64,000 nucleotides of DNA from Pestalotiopsis fici W106-1 (GCF_000516985.1 NW_006917096.1:915606-979605), one strand, 5' to 3'. Shown: positions 1-12,309, counted from the stretch's first letter. Notes: a model not told the origin generated them from the letters alone. Made by a program: numbers and translations.

Positions 1-228
1 GCAAGAGTGTTGCCCCACCACAGAATATGCCAATGATTTGTTAGCAATCGCGGGCGAGAGATTCATCACTTATCTTCATGATCATCCGGCTTCAAATTCA
101 CAGCGGCAGCCACTCACCGGCACAACAGACTCATGATAAATAAATGTCGAGTTTTTATTAATTTTGTGTGTATTTAATGTTAAACTTTTGTTTCATCATG
201 TCGCTCATTTTCCACGTGAGGCTGTGGC

Positions 229-1075
229 TCAGAGACCCCGCTGAGTGTTGCCGCTCAACTCATCATCATAACTGGATCCCAAACCAGCCTTTTTGCCGCG
301 ACCCTTCTTGCCAGCAGTTCCAGTCGTGCCCGTACCAGTTCCCTCGTAAGACGCCATGTCAATCTCGGGAGCAGTGGTGGTGGCATGATGCTGGGCATTG
401 AGGTGGTGGGTCTCATGGATATTGTGCTTGGTGTGGATGACTTCAGGCTGGATGGTCTCCCGGTTGACTACTGGCTGGACAGTCTCGTGGACGTGACTAT
501 AGGTTTTTCCTGTTAGAACATGTGGGGTTTCTTCTCTTGATTTCATGGTTTTCAATGACCATATTTTGATTGACTTACTGGTGAATATTCTCAGTCTGCC
601 TGGCCGGAGCAGACTCCTGGGTACGTCTGGTCCCCTCAACCTCGCGCAGGTTACGGAACTGTGCACCTTCCTGCTGGAACTGCTTGGAGGCAGTGTCGTC
701 TCTGTGGTCAAACTGACGGCTGTCCTCGGTCTCGTTGTAGGTGTGCTTTGTGGGCATGACCTTCTTGTCCTTGACGGGCTGGACGGTGCGGTGGTAGTGG
801 TCCTGGTGAATGTCCTTGTCGACTTCCGTGTTGACTTGCTCGTGCTCCATGGGCTTGACCGTCTCGTGCTGGACCGCGGGAGCCTTGGTCTTGTGGACCG
901 TGGTGGCACCCTCGTGCTGCTCCGTCATCTTGCCTCCGGGCGCGGTCTTTGAGCTGGCAGATTCGAGTCCGCCCCGTTTGCTGGTGCTGGTCCCTTCTTC
1001 TTCGGTCGGAGCAACGTAGCCCTTGAGGGTCTCGCCGATCTTGCTAAACATGCCGCTGGGAAGTTCTCCTGCCAT
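229..1075 (-). CDS. Hydrophilic repeat protein, fungal allergen/LEA-like
   Basis: Two exons, 1075-579 and 535-229, joined across a 43-nt intron (GTAAGT donor, phase 2) give 267 residues; frame and length agree. The protein is very rich in H, E, Q, T and K and has no signal peptide or membrane span. It contains repeated units of the form HETVxPxxxxQxxxE, for example around QHETVKPMEHEQ and VHETVQPVVNRE, with HxxH pairs. Proteins of this kind are often annotated in fungi as allergens and resemble late-embryogenesis-abundant, stress-induced disordered proteins; that role is inference. The tail is Gly/Thr/Lys-rich (GTGTGTTGTAGKKGRGKK). The start at 1075 is the first ATG of the frame. The intron is short for fungi, but splicing restores the repeat pattern exactly. 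Confidence 0.8.
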
Positions 1076-2562
1076 GATGGAAAAATTGACTAAAGCTGAT
1101 ATGAGGTTATCCGATTCTTTGAAATTATCGAGACTGGTTCTGAGGATAGTTCTCCCTAAACAACTCAGCCCCTGGGAAGCACAACACTCCCCCTATTATA
1201 GTACTTGTCCATCGAGTATGCGCAAATGATCCCGCTGTTCATACGTCATGGCCAACGTGTTATTCTCACATGGAAATATGAAACATGATTTCCCGTAGAT
1301 ATGTAGATGAAAGAATGACGTCCTGTAGTGCATATTCATCGCGACTGGCCCGAAGAGCTATAGTTCCCCTCAGGCTTGCGCAGGTTCGTATGAGTAATCG
1401 GAGTGATGATGTAGCAGGGACTGTGGCTAGTGTGGTCTATACCATGGCAGCGCCACATGGTTTACTCTTAATCCAAGGGAAAACGTTCCAGGTGCATAAG
1501 AGAAAGATAGAGTTAGGTTCTGCCCGGCATGGACTACCAAGCCGCAGATCAGACTCCCAGAGCGGGACAGCGAGAGATCCAAGCGAGTAATTGGATGTCG
1601 AGAAAACGCATAATCAAGTGAAAATACGGGCTAGGCAGCGAGATTCCAAGTAAATGCGAATGTTTGAATATTCAAAAGCTCTTGGCACACATCTACTGGA
1701 GCTCGCATCCCGGCCGACTTGTTTGCGCCCCGAATTTGGTTCAAACTTGAGTGACAAACGTTGACCGGACCAAACTCTGAAATCGCGCCAATTCTCCGCA
1801 CACAAAAATCTGCATGATGACGGTCTCAAGGTCTTTATCTTGTTTATCCATTGCAAAGCTTCCGCAGCACACATGTGTCTCTTTCCTTGGGAGTTTCCCG
1901 AGGTGAGGTAAAGATTGCTTCATTCTGGTAGCGCAGAGCTTCCCTTCTCGCCCGCCCGCAAACACGGCTGGCACAGATGCAAAAGTAAAAGATCTTGGCT
2001 TTCCGTCATGAAAGTGTAATCGGGAGAGCAAAAAGAGGGGGTTGCAGACCATGGCGTAAAGTCAATTCCATGGCAACATATGGGGGGATTCACAACCCGA
2101 CAAAAAGACACAGAGTTACCGTGACACCTTTTCTTGGCAAGCCCGAATGCATCGTGGGCATCCGCACCTCTGAGCTGAAGGATTCCCCATCCACGGTAGA
2201 ATAGGTTGTGGGAGAAACTGGCTTGGTTTCGTTGCAAAGGGTTAATGAGAGTGTTCATTGGCTTTACAAGAATCGGCTTGTACTGCTTATTACCGGAAAG
2301 GCGGCTGTGTCGGACGACGTGGCTATTCAAGCTTTGGTCGGGCATATGATGCACTTAGGTAAGGGGGCAGCTAGTTGACGTGTTGTTTAAAGAGGTGCTC
2401 ACAAGCAGATCTGATCTCGTGGAATATTTTTGTTTGCAATCATATTCTTGGCTATCACGTACGTGCAGCAAAGCATCGTTCGCTAATCCAACAAACCACC
2501 TGCGGTAAAAATTGTTCATCGTGCATAGGCGTGCATTTGTTTTTTGGAGCCACCGTTTAAAC
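1076..2562. other. Intergenic, no gene recognised
   Basis: About 1.5 kb between the minus-strand repeat protein and the plus-strand small membrane protein, so a divergent promoter region. Open frames here are below 150 codons, overlap each other on both strands and show no recognisable motif or splice continuation. Confidence 0.5.
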
Positions 2563-2954
2563 ATGGTCAGTATGCAGCAGCTGTAAGTCGGGTCGGATGC
2601 ATTCAATAACCTCTCGCTTGTCAGATTCTACCCCGCCAGTATTATAATGGTTACAATGGCTACTATGGCTGGGGATTAGGCGGAGGAGCCATTGCCGGGA
2701 TCGTCGTTGGTTGCATCCTATTTCTGATCCTCTTGGCCCTACTCATCTTTCTCTGCTGTCTCCCGTTCCGGAGGAGACCATACCGACCATATCGCCATCA
2801 TCATCACCACCACCGCGGCAGGAGTCGCTCTTCACGCTCGACGTCTACTCGGTCGTCTGTGGGAGTGAGAGGTGGGGGAGTTCCCTATGTCGTCCCACCA
2901 GCAGCAGTCCCACCAACGACAAAGATCACGTCTCCTCCACGAGTATACCGCTAA
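2563..2954 (+). CDS. Small single-pass membrane protein, RCR-like
   Basis: The clear part is an exon from 2625 to 2954, preceded by a CAG acceptor. It starts with a tyrosine-rich stretch (QYYNGYNGYYGWG), then Gly/Ala and one hydrophobic span of about 22 residues (AGIVVGCILFLILLALLIFL). After that come CC, a basic RRRPYRPYR segment, six histidines, an Arg/Ser-rich cytosolic tail and a PPxxVPP tail. Joining it to an exon that is only the ATG at 2563-2565 (donor GTCAGT, intron 2566-2624, phase 0) gives 110 residues. The aromatic YYNGY head, one span and a basic Pro-rich tail resemble fungal RCR-type proteins (Congo-red resistance, chitin-synthesis regulation). Family assignment and first exon are inference; the membrane protein itself is well supported. 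Confidence 0.6.
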
Positions 2955-3178
2955 GGGCGCACTGCCCGGATGTACGATCAAGTCTTTCATGTATAAATAT
3001 TTGTTCAATTAGTACATAGCAGTCTGTGTGATATAGTTTGTACAGGCACTAGGTGGAAGGCAGCGCTGGGCTCGCGAGCATGTCGGTTTATGAGGCAGCG
3101 TAGGGCACAGGGCAGTGACGATTTGGGAGATATCATGTATGTAGGATTGTTGTCATCGAACTTGGAAAGCCTTGTAGT

Positions 3179-5080
3179 TCAACGAATGTGAAAGCGCTCA
3201 TCAGCCATTCGGTTTCCTTCATCATCAAAGGCCTGGCGAATGTACTCGCCACTCATGGCGCCTTCGACATAGGCTGGACCTACGAAGGTGTAGTGCCGTA
3301 TCTTGACCTTTCGTAGGACAACACAATAGCTGCAACCGTGGAGCACGCAAATCATGTCTCCGTACTTCATATCTGGGGGACCGACGCCGATGCTCCCCCC
3401 GATCGTAGTAAACAAGGTTCGGTTGATCAGTGAGCTGAAGATGACATTAAAATGCTTATACATCAATAGCACTTTTTCGTCTACAACTGAGGATGTATCA
3501 AGATGGCTGATGAAATTCCAAATTTCGCGAGCATCGAGAGGGACTCGTGTATCCTCTGCGGTGGCACCTCGCCACCTATCTCCTGAGACTATGTTCATGG
3601 AGCGGGACTCGAGGGCCTCGGGTGTTATTCCCGGATAACGTTTCCTCAATGCTCTTGTGATGAAGGTTCTGATTTTCCACAGATTTGACGTTTCTGGCCA
3701 TGACTGTCCCAACGTCGGTTGCAATGGAAAATCAACAGGACCTTTCAGACGGCCTGGCCTTCCAATACATCTTCCATCTGTATGGAGAGTAGTATCATCA
3801 GTAAATGCTCTTGGCTCGCTGCCAGCCGAGGCTGAGTAGATGGACGGTGATATGCCTCCGATTACGCACCTCAAATCCCGCACCCAAGATGGGTAGCGGT
3901 CATTTGGTGAGAATCTCTTGAACTGGCACAGGATACCGAGGTTCTTTTCGTGTTTGATATATGTGGATATGACGGTTTGACACAATTTCTGAAATCCAAT
4001 TCGGTAATCCACCTTGATTCTATTGCGATAAAATTCAGGTAATATGCCCCTGATTCCGTAGATTCTGTCCCGTGGGTCTGTGGACTGGAAGGAAGCCGAG
4101 TCAAACAGTATTTGCAAGAATGATTTTCCCTCGTACGCGGTACTGAGGGCCACAAGATGCTTGGGTCTCATTATGCTGTCGTCCTTTGTGTAGATTTGCT
4201 CAGCAAAAAACCTAGTCAAGAAACTCTGGAAATCGGCAAAGGCAACCGATTTATGGCCGCATCTGATGACGCATTTGCCATTGACCCGGTGGGCGGCCGC
4301 AATTTCCTGTATAACCCAGACGCGATTCCAGTACTCTCTGGAGTATAGAGACTTGAGTTGCGTATGGGGAGTAGCATCCTGATGCTGGCACGGGGCCTCG
4401 CTCGTGGCTCCGACATAGCGATTTATGTAATCCATGGCTTGCTCGCTCCCACTTGCACCCTCACCGATCCAAGCAATGACCTCTGCAGCAGCAGTATAGA
4501 TTTGAGGCATGTGCTCGACTTGCCAGCTCTTCTCGGATTCATTTCCTTGATCAATGCAAATTGCATCAGCCCACAGGATGATCTCGACTGATGCATGGCG
4601 CAGGTGAAATAGTGCCTTGTAAAGACTCTTTGTGATTCTGACCATGCGCCCGTTCACACTAATTCGAGTAATGTCACTTTTGTCTCCCCAGCAGTACGAG
4701 AGCGCCACAAAGCGGACGCTCTTGAGTGACGGTACATAGAAGAGGTCGCACTCAAGATCGTCACCGCCGACACCCGGCTTCAGCTTGATGAGGCGGATGG
4801 AGAATGCTGTCTGTTTGGGCCGGCCAGCATCGCGAATGTGTTGTGAAAGCGGGAGTTTTGAATATAGTTTACAGGTCGTTGGGCCGGCTGCTGTTGAATT
4901 GGTCTCCGTCGAGGAGCAAGGACTTTCGCAAGAGCAGGATCGCAAATCAGATGTCGGGTTCCTCTCCACCATGGTCATTTGGACTCTAGGTGTTGCGCTG
5001 TCATCGGTCTGGTCATGGGTTGGGAGTGTTGCCATTTCCTCCTCGCATTTTGTCACGGCTGCTGACTGCGTCTGCGTCAT
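3179..5080 (-). CDS. Heterokaryon incompatibility (HET) domain protein
   Basis: Single uninterrupted exon of 633 residues. A Ser/Thr-rich N-terminus of about 85 residues precedes a typical HET domain at about residues 95-265. Its hallmarks are FVALSYCWGD, ILWADAICIDQ, the MPQIYTAAAEVIAWIG stretch and REYWNRVWVIQEIAAA. The C-terminal half carries the usual HET-family elements (DPRDRIYGIRGIL and, near the end, GDMICVLHGCSYCVVLRK). HET proteins act in self/non-self recognition during hyphal fusion, where the domain triggers a cell-death reaction, and paralogues are numerous in Pezizomycotina genomes. No NACHT, WD or ankyrin part is attached. The start at 5080 is the first ATG of the frame. Nothing suggests truncation. 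Confidence 0.95.
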   Translation of the reverse strand: MTQTQSAAVTKCEEEMATLPTHDQTDDSATPRVQMTMVERNPTSDLRSCSCESPCSSTETNSTAAGPTTCKLYSKLPLSQHIRDAGRPKQTAFSIRLIKLKPGVGGDDLECDLFYVPSLKSVRFVALSYCWGDKSDITRISVNGRMVRITKSLYKALFHLRHASVEIILWADAICIDQGNESEKSWQVEHMPQIYTAAAEVIAWIGEGASGSEQAMDYINRYVGATSEAPCQHQDATPHTQLKSLYSREYWNRVWVIQEIAAAHRVNGKCVIRCGHKSVAFADFQSFLTRFFAEQIYTKDDSIMRPKHLVALSTAYEGKSFLQILFDSASFQSTDPRDRIYGIRGILPEFYRNRIKVDYRIGFQKLCQTVISTYIKHEKNLGILCQFKRFSPNDRYPSWVRDLRCVIGGISPSIYSASAGSEPRAFTDDTTLHTDGRCIGRPGRLKGPVDFPLQPTLGQSWPETSNLWKIRTFITRALRKRYPGITPEALESRSMNIVSGDRWRGATAEDTRVPLDAREIWNFISHLDTSSVVDEKVLLMYKHFNVIFSSLINRTLFTTIGGSIGVGPPDMKYGDMICVLHGCSYCVVLRKVKIRHYTFVGPAYVEGAMSGEYIRQAFDDEGNRMADERFHIR

Positions 5081-6233
5081 GGCTCTTCAGTGGAGCTTAC
5101 CGCTCATCGATTCTGGACACGATGCTCTCGACCTAGCCACTTCTGTCGCTCAGAAAATTGCAGCCTACTTGGCATCGCCATGATAATGTGCCAATTACGG
5201 CAACATTGAGGCCATCGTCGAGAAGCTAGAGCAGAGTTGAACGCCAACCATGACTGGATGGCTAGAAAGACGTTGACGTAGAGCGGATCGCGTCACCGAC
5301 AGGCAGAGACAAGCTTGAGTTGACGGCCCGCTAATTTCAGTGGCTGTGTTCCGTTCCGGGTCAGCACCGAGTGGAGTGGGTAGTAGTTGTTGTCAGCTTG
5401 GCAAGGTTGCAGTGCTCTTGCTCTCTGGCCATAATCGCGATAAACTCCTTATCCGCAGACCTCCCTCCCTAGCACGGACTAGCCTAGCCTCTGTACAATG
5501 CTGTTTATGGGTGTGTGTTCGTGTGTGCATCCAGTATCCGGCCAATCAGACTGATACTTGGCTGCATCGTGGGCCTTGATAGGACACCGAAGCCTCTGGG
5601 TAGGAGGTTTCATTGTTTCAGAGGAGCCACGAGGGGGCTTCAAGTGTCCAGCTGTTCTAGGAAGTCAGAGGTAAGGTGCTACTAGGTATGTCGTAGTGGG
5701 AGGGAACGGGAAGTTTTAGCGAAGCCTCTCAGCCCCCAAATCCTTCGGAGCTCCAAAATTGGCCTAAGACTATAGGCAAAAGGGAGCTATTGAGGCCCTT
5801 AAGGTGCTGTGCCTCAACACGGTCCGGTCAGTGGGCCTGTAGGTCCCGGCGGGCTGCCGCGAGTGGCTTGGAACCAGAAACAAGCAACAGAGGCTGAGCC
5901 TGCAGATCATCTGCCGGTGCCATATCAGCGCCTATCACAGCTGCAGCTGCCTGCTAACCCTGCGCACTATTGCTGCTGCTGCATCCATGCATGTAGGACT
6001 CAATTGTGCGGTGTGAGATTTGCAGAACCCACGTCGTACTGTATGTAGCACTGCGAGGTAAACCGCATTAGTAATTACACTTGCTAGGCTGCCATTATAC
6101 GACTGAGAAGCCAAATTATATAGTATCACACCATTTTCCTACCACCTTTTACTGAGCTTTTCCTCCTTCTCCTCAAACCGAATTTGATCCCTCAATTCCA
6201 GGCCAGCAAACCGTCGTAAGACTGGCGATATAT
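5081..6233. other. Intergenic, no gene recognised
   Basis: Upstream region of the HET gene. Frames are short and overlapping, with no motif, signal peptide or plausible splice partner seen. Confidence 0.5.
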
Positions 6234-6899
6234 GTGACTACTCAATCAATCACAACAATCTTCACAAATACTACATACACAACAACATTCAAAACTTCAG
6301 GGATAACGTGCAACCGAGCCCTTTATCCGCCATGTACAAATGGTACTTTTCTCACGATGCTGATCCGGGGCGCAATCTGGCATTACACATTCTGGCACCC
6401 GGCTGTCCCGCCAAAATCACTCGATCTTCTCGCCATGGTTGCGAGAACTGTAGCGGGCGCGGTGTGGGTAGTAGTGCTATCGATGAAGCTGCAGCAGATG
6501 GAGCTGTAGAAGAGAGGCGGCGGGAGCCGGCACGCCTCTCATCTCGGGTATTGTCACGGGGCAATTCGAACAGCTTCTTCTTGGCGACGGCTTGGGAACA
6601 ACGAGCCGAACCAGAAGCAGAAGTTGCTGGTCCAGAAGACTTTCCATCGTCTCTGGGCCAGGTTGGAGAATTGCCCGCCGGTAAATATCATGGATGCAAC
6701 CACCGAGCCGAATTTGAGAACAACCAATTCGGCCAATGCTTGTGTCTCCGAGACAACAATAACTCGTTTGATTGGCCGTCGCGACAACGGAATGAATTTT
6801 ACGACAAATAAAACCAGAAAACACAAAAAATATAACCCGGCACAGCAGTTCGCCTCTACGTGGCGCAAGGGACAAGTACTTGAGTTGGAGGATTATTAG
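6234..6899 (+). other. Possible small orphan gene, one in-frame stop
   Basis: The same reading frame is open from an ATG at 6234 to 6509 and again, after one stop, up to 6899. The first half is Thr-rich with a weakly hydrophobic segment (VARTVAGAVWVVVLSMK). The second half ends in a natural-looking polar tail (KYNPAQQFASTWRKGQ, then an acidic end). A short intron with a GT near 6465-6475 and an AG near 6570-6617 could remove the stop. A second frame is open over 6308-6811, so base composition alone may explain the openness. No family was recognised. Treat it as unproven. Confidence 0.2.
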
Positions 6900-7014
6900 A
6901 TACACGGCTAGTTAGTCCCCCCTTAAGGAAACGAAGATCTGCTACGACAGGAGCTGTACGATTCTACAAGACATGAATTTATTGGGTACACGGCGCACTG
7001 GCAGATTTTCAGAG

Positions 7015-7033
7015 ACAACAACAACAACAACAA
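7015..7033. repeat. ACA/CAA trinucleotide microsatellite
   Basis: About six tandem copies of a CAA unit in non-coding DNA, about 0.5 kb upstream of the FAD oxidoreductase gene. Confidence 0.85.
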
Positions 7034-7561
7034 TGGCATTGGGACAGCCGGAGGGTCGGCAATTGGGATACATGCACCAGATCACGGGACTAGCTATGCA
7101 CAAGTTGAGATACACACTATAGTAGCCAGATACATACATTTGGTAGCACACCGGAATTCATTTGCTAATTCCATGCACGGGCGGTTGTTCATGAAGGATG
7201 CAATGTTTGTTTGAAGTATATGAAGACTCATGATGAGACAACACAATGGTCGCGACGACCATATTACAGAGGGTGAATTTTCATGTTATATGTGATCAAG
7301 AAGGGGATTCCACATATACAGAGAGGAGCCATGCTCGTCTCCAGGCTCAATTGCTGCAACCAATAGATGCCTCACGATCAGCTGCGGGCAGAAAGGCAGA
7401 GGCAGAACCAGAACCACTAACCCCGCATCGAAGGGGCCGCCGCTTGAGTGGTCATGATGGTAAATGACAAAACGTACTCACGATTCTTTGTCAATCAGAA
7501 AATTTCAACTTTCACGAAATAATAGAGTCATTCACAAACGGATTCTTGAATTTGATTAAAA

Positions 7562-8968
7562 ATGGGCTCCGAGACATCTTCATATCTCATCATCGGAGCC
7601 GGGGTTTTTGGCACCTCGACGGCATACCATCTCATTCAGCGATACCCAGATGCCACCGTAACGCTGGTGGACCGGGACGCCTTTGACGCCAGCCGCCGCG
7701 TAGCCGCATCCTGGGACTGGAACAAGGTAGTCAGAGCCGACTACGCCGATCTTGGATACTGCAAGCTGGCGCTCGAAGCGCAGGACGTCTGGCGAGCCGA
7801 TCCGCTGTGGAAGCCCTTTTACCACGAGAGCGGCATCTACTGGATCAGCCGCACCGGATTCTCGCAAAAGGTACTGGATAATTACGCCAAACTTGGTCGC
7901 CAGGCCGATCTGTACAGCTTGCCCGTTGAAGAGGCGAGGAAATTGCACGGTGGCATCTTTGGCGACGCTGATTACACTGGGGTAAAGGAGGTCCTCATAA
8001 ACAATACTAGTGGCTGGGCAGATGCTAGAGATGCATTGAGGAAGGTGATAGAGACCTCTGTAGAGATGGGAGTCAAGTACGTCGTTGCAGAAGTGACATG
8101 TCTCGAAATCGACGACGTCGGGGTCTGCCGGGGCGTGCGCACAGCCGGCGGGGTTGTGCTGACGGCAACCCATACGATCCTATGCAGTGGATCTTTTACG
8201 CCAAAGCTATTGGAGATGAGCGCAGAGATTAGCGGCATCGAAAAGCTTCGAGCGGACGAGCGTATTATATCAGCTGGTGTGACAACTGGGTTGACTCATC
8301 TCAATGACGGCGATATGGACTCATACTCTGCAATGCCGGTGTGCATCCAGGAAAACCCCCCAGAACGAGGTAAGATACACCTGGGATTGACATTTGGTCG
8401 AAATGAGACACGCTAAACAATTCAAGGTGCGAGTAACGGCATGCTGCCCCCAAACAAAGATTCTCAAATCAAGTGGTGGGGTCAATACATCTTCAAGAAT
8501 ACACAAGAAGTCAAAAGGGGCAAATTCATATCTGCACCACCAGATAAGCCCGACTATGCCGAGTGGGAGGTTCCAGACTCGCTCAAGAACGATATAAGAT
8601 TTGCCAGCAAGGTGACTGCTGGCAAGAAGGGAGAGTCATGGGAGTTGGAACAACACCGTATTTGCTGGTGAGCGAGACATGCAGCAGACTCAGGTTGCGC
8701 GTGCTAATGATCGGGCTTTAGGGAAGCTTTGACGCCCAGCGAAGACTTCATCATCTCGAAACACTCGGCAGCCGATCAACTATTCGTCGCCACGTGTGGG
8801 TCATTTCACGGATGGAAATTCTTTCCAATACTAGGGCGCTATGTTTTGCAAATGTTGAACGGGGAATTGCCCCCTGAATGGCAGATCAGGTGGGCATGGG
8901 ATCGTCAACTTCCAGACCCGTCGGACCTCGTGGTATGGCCGAAGAGAGAGCTGAAAGATTTGAAGTAA
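7562..8968 (+). CDS. FAD-dependent amine oxidase, fructosyl-amino-acid/sarcosine oxidase type
   Basis: Three exons, 7562-8369, 8427-8667 and 8722-8968, with introns of 57 and 54 nt. Phases 1 and 2 are consistent and give 431 residues. The N-terminus has the FAD-binding fold LIIGAGVFGTSTAYHL (GxGxxG), and an acidic residue ends the second strand (LVDRD). The C-terminal part has CWEALTPSEDF. This matches the position where sarcosine oxidase and Amadoriase enzymes hold FAD through a cysteine, and it is followed by ATCGSFHGWKFFPILGRYV, typical of this family. Such enzymes oxidise N-substituted amino acids, releasing H2O2. The exact substrate cannot be read from sequence. The C-terminus (DLVVWPKRELKDLK) lacks a peroxisomal SKL signal. 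The context at ATG 7562 (aaaATGg) is good. Confidence 0.92.
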
Positions 8969-9129
8969 ATGGTATATATTCATCCAAGGTACTGAGAAGA
9001 AAACAGAAAGCAGTCTTCTAATGTCATTAGCAATTTACTCTAGATAGTTTGTGTCTCTGTAGTATCGATTCCCTTCACATTCCTCCCTCATGTAGGAACA
9101 TACGATTCATCATTTCATCAACCACTTGG

Positions 9130-10760
9130 TCACAAGGCTTGCAGTATCTCTTTGGCCGCCTTGTCCCTTCCTGAATTCTCCGGATACTTGAGCGCGAATT
9201 CCGCTGCTTTGGATTTGAATCCCTCCGAGTCAGGGCCAAGGATGACCTTGATCAAGGCCGAGGCTAATTCCTTGCGCTTCCATCTCGGTGTGCTGTTCTT
9301 GTTCGCCCACACCCCAACGCCCAAGAGTTCGGCCCTGTTGGCAAAGTCGTAGCAGTCTGCCCATGGCGGCAGCAAGACTTGTGGAACTCCGGCACACAAT
9401 GCTTCGTTGAATGAGCTGGCACCACCATGGTGAACCGAACATATGATATTCTGGGATTCAATGATGGATTTGGGTTCCGCGGTAAACCAGCCGGTAATCC
9501 GAGCGCGGTCCGTGTCCATCTCTGCTCTCAACAGGCTGGCCACCTTCTCCCATGGGCCCGTCCAGTCCTGGTCACTGGACTGGACAGGCCGGCCATCTTC
9601 GTCCGCCCGGTCCTTGCGGCCTAGTTTCCAGAGAACTCGAAGTCGGGCACCTTTGGTCCTGTAGCCTATCCGGTCGGCTTCATGGAGAAGATCATGAAGT
9701 GCACCCGCCAGCTCGGCCGCCTCGTCAGCCGTGGCCGTCAGGTAGGTGCCCAGGTTGATATATACGGCGGGTCCACGTTCCAACCACGAGTGCAGGCCCG
9801 GGTCCACCTCCAAGAGAGACTTGGTTGCGCGCACGATTGGGCCACACTGGATTATGTATTCAGGGAGGCGTGTAAATGGATAATCTAGTTCGGCAGTATT
9901 GGCCACCAGGAAGCGCACGCCTGCCGGAGGCGCCTTGAGGACACCGAGCTCATTGGCCGTGATGAGCTGAACGCCAGGTCCAAAGCGACTTTTAACAGCA
10001 GCCGAGACGTCGGCCACGCGCTTATCAGTCAAGACCATGTATCCTGCGACTAGGTTAAGAGCAATGTTGTATGGGATTAGATGCCATGGTAGCGGAAATG
10101 GTAGTGCTGAGCAAACCCTGTTTAGGGGGTTGCGTAATTATGCTTAGCGTTGAGTTCAAAATCTTGAGATTAAGGTCTAGAAAAAGTCTCAAGAAAGAAG
10201 ATCTCTTACAAAGGATATTTCCACAAAGCCGCAAGCGCTGGTTGCACCGGCACGGCGAAATCTTTGATTGTGTTCGGGGCCATGACCATCCACTTGATGG
10301 TACCAAGATCATGGCAAATGGTCAATCCCGGCGAAAAGAGCGGCTCAACCAGGGTCAAGTCTGGCTGCACCTCGTCAAGGATGCGCTCAACCTCTTCACA
10401 GATAACGGTAAATTCTTTTGGATTCCACGGCGTCATGACTTCAGGGACAGCTAGAAGGACGCGGGATGTGTTGTAGAAGGAGGGTTTCAAGTCAAAAGTC
10501 TCCCTTGTGAGCGGCGTTCTGGCGTATGGCTGGCCATTGATTTCATGAAAGATGACTCCCTTAGACCTCTTTGGCTCCGGTGCCGTCTCGAGGGCGTAAT
10601 CTGACAATAGACGTACGGCATCGCCCAGCACTTTGAAAGATGCGATATGGATTTCGATGTCTGTCGATGCGTGGAGGAGCGCATACGCTACTGCCAAAAC
10701 CACATTGGCCTGGCCATACTCGCTGTTGGTCAAAAACAGGACGCGCTTTGGTACCGACAT
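9130..10760 (-). CDS. UDP-glycosyltransferase (GT1-type)
   Basis: Exons 10760-10210 and 10117-9130 are joined over a 92-nt intron (phase 2) and give 512 residues. The acceptor used is the one that keeps the frame open; a second AG nearby leads to a stop. The N-terminal half has a Rossmann start (RVLFLTNSEYGQANVVLAVAYALL). The C-terminal half carries the UGT signature: ITGWF, then VHHGGASSFNEALCAGVPQVLLPPWADCYDFANRAE, where the HHGG histidine and the PQ..D residues bind the sugar nucleotide. The protein would transfer a sugar to a lipid or small molecule; the acceptor is unknown. The frame is open 25 codons further upstream, but the ATG at 10760 has a strong context (gcaaaATG) and directly precedes the first beta-strand. 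The gene converges with the FAD oxidoreductase gene, 161 bp apart. Confidence 0.92.
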
Positions 10761-12309
10761 TTTGCCAATTTTTGTTGTCGTACGAGCCGACGAGCTTCGC
10801 AATTTTGCGTAATGGATAAGGTGCTGACGGTCCACCTTTATCTGCGGTGGGATCGGTGTTGTCGTATAGAATATGAGCCAGCAAAAACTGTCTGTTGTTG
10901 GATTGCTTCAACGATGGTCAAAAAATCTCTGGCTCAGTACTAAAAAGACGTTAATGCTATCATGTTGATATATAAAAAGAAGTAGAAGAGGAAGAAAAAT
11001 GATTATGACGGTGCAACTTCTTATCAAAATCGTCGCCAACTGCACTGCTGACATGGAAAGCTTCAACCTGCTGCTATTATCATATGATAATGGCCCGTGC
11101 CATCCCAGCGAGGTATACAGATCAATACCCGATAGCCTATACCCTAGCTAGATGTTCAGCAATATCTGATTTTTTCCGTGCTTGGCACAGGACGGGCTAA
11201 AGATTTCGCATTATGTCGGATACGACAGCGATTGCTGTGAGCTATAAGTCCGCTTACATAGGCGTCATACGGTATGATCTATTGGGCTTGCAGTTGGATA
11301 ATTCATGGAAACGGCATCTCCGTTCTTATGCCAAGAGATATCGGTCCCTTGCGTTGCGTAAGCAGGCAACTACATACGTGCATAATCTCAGCTGTCACCG
11401 TGGTTGACTTATCAGCTCGGCTATAAAAAAGGATCCCTGGTCAGGCTGATGCAACTAGAGTAGTCAAACACGACGAATGGTTCTGCAATTGTCCTGCTAA
11501 GATTTCGATGTTATCGCTTGCTACTGCGCACAGCCGCCCCCAAATCCCCTCCGCAGCGGTCGAGAGGCGGGGACCTGTGTAAATTGCGGCGAGAAAGAAT
11601 CACATATTTGTGTTCACTTTGCCTGGCGGCCCTCATCTGTCAGAAGAACTCGGTTTGATTTGAGCAGTGGTCAAAATTCTACTTGACGTCAGGAAGAAGA
11701 GTAACGGTTTCATGCTTAGTCTTGCGGGAGCAAGTGTGGTCCCATGAAAGCGACATGGCTGCCCAGTATGATACTTTACCAAAGTTCCCGCCTTTTCATT
11801 ATCCTCAGCTAGCCTCGGGCGCGGGAATTGGACCTTTTCAACAGGAATTGCAATGTTTGCAGATTTTCATGACCCAAAGGTCTTGATCTGATACGCATTA
11901 TTGAGATGCCTTGCTCGGCTTGGAGTATGATCATCAGTGAAGGAATCTTTTTGCTCCTCAACTGGCAAATTCAGCTGTCATTTTCTGAAGGCGGCACGGC
12001 AAATTCAATTGAGAAGATTAGAATTGCCCGTCATGATATGCCGAGATGCGGCTTGGCTATCCAGACGCGGACACCATTGGCTCCGGTTGTGGCTGCGCGG
12101 CACGCAGATTCACAATGTAGCAAAGTTGCCCTTGTCATATTAACCTAAATTCTTGATAGCCCTGTTTAATATCCACAAGCATGAATACATCGGATGCCAG
12201 TCGTCAATATACGAATGTCGATGTCATGACTTCTCTAGAACGAGCCGCCTAGCCTCATAGGTACCCGTACACTTCATACAAGTCCTGATACACATGATAT
12301 CTCGTGGAC
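10761..12309. other. Intergenic, no gene recognised
   Basis: Upstream region of both the glycosyltransferase (minus) and the secreted chitin-binding protein (plus). It holds a TATA-like CTATAAAAAA near 11421 without an obvious gene behind it, and GCGGGGACC near 11567. The latter is a partial match to the element shared by the hydrolase/dioxygenase and transporter promoters. Frames are shorter than 85 codons. Confidence 0.5.
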
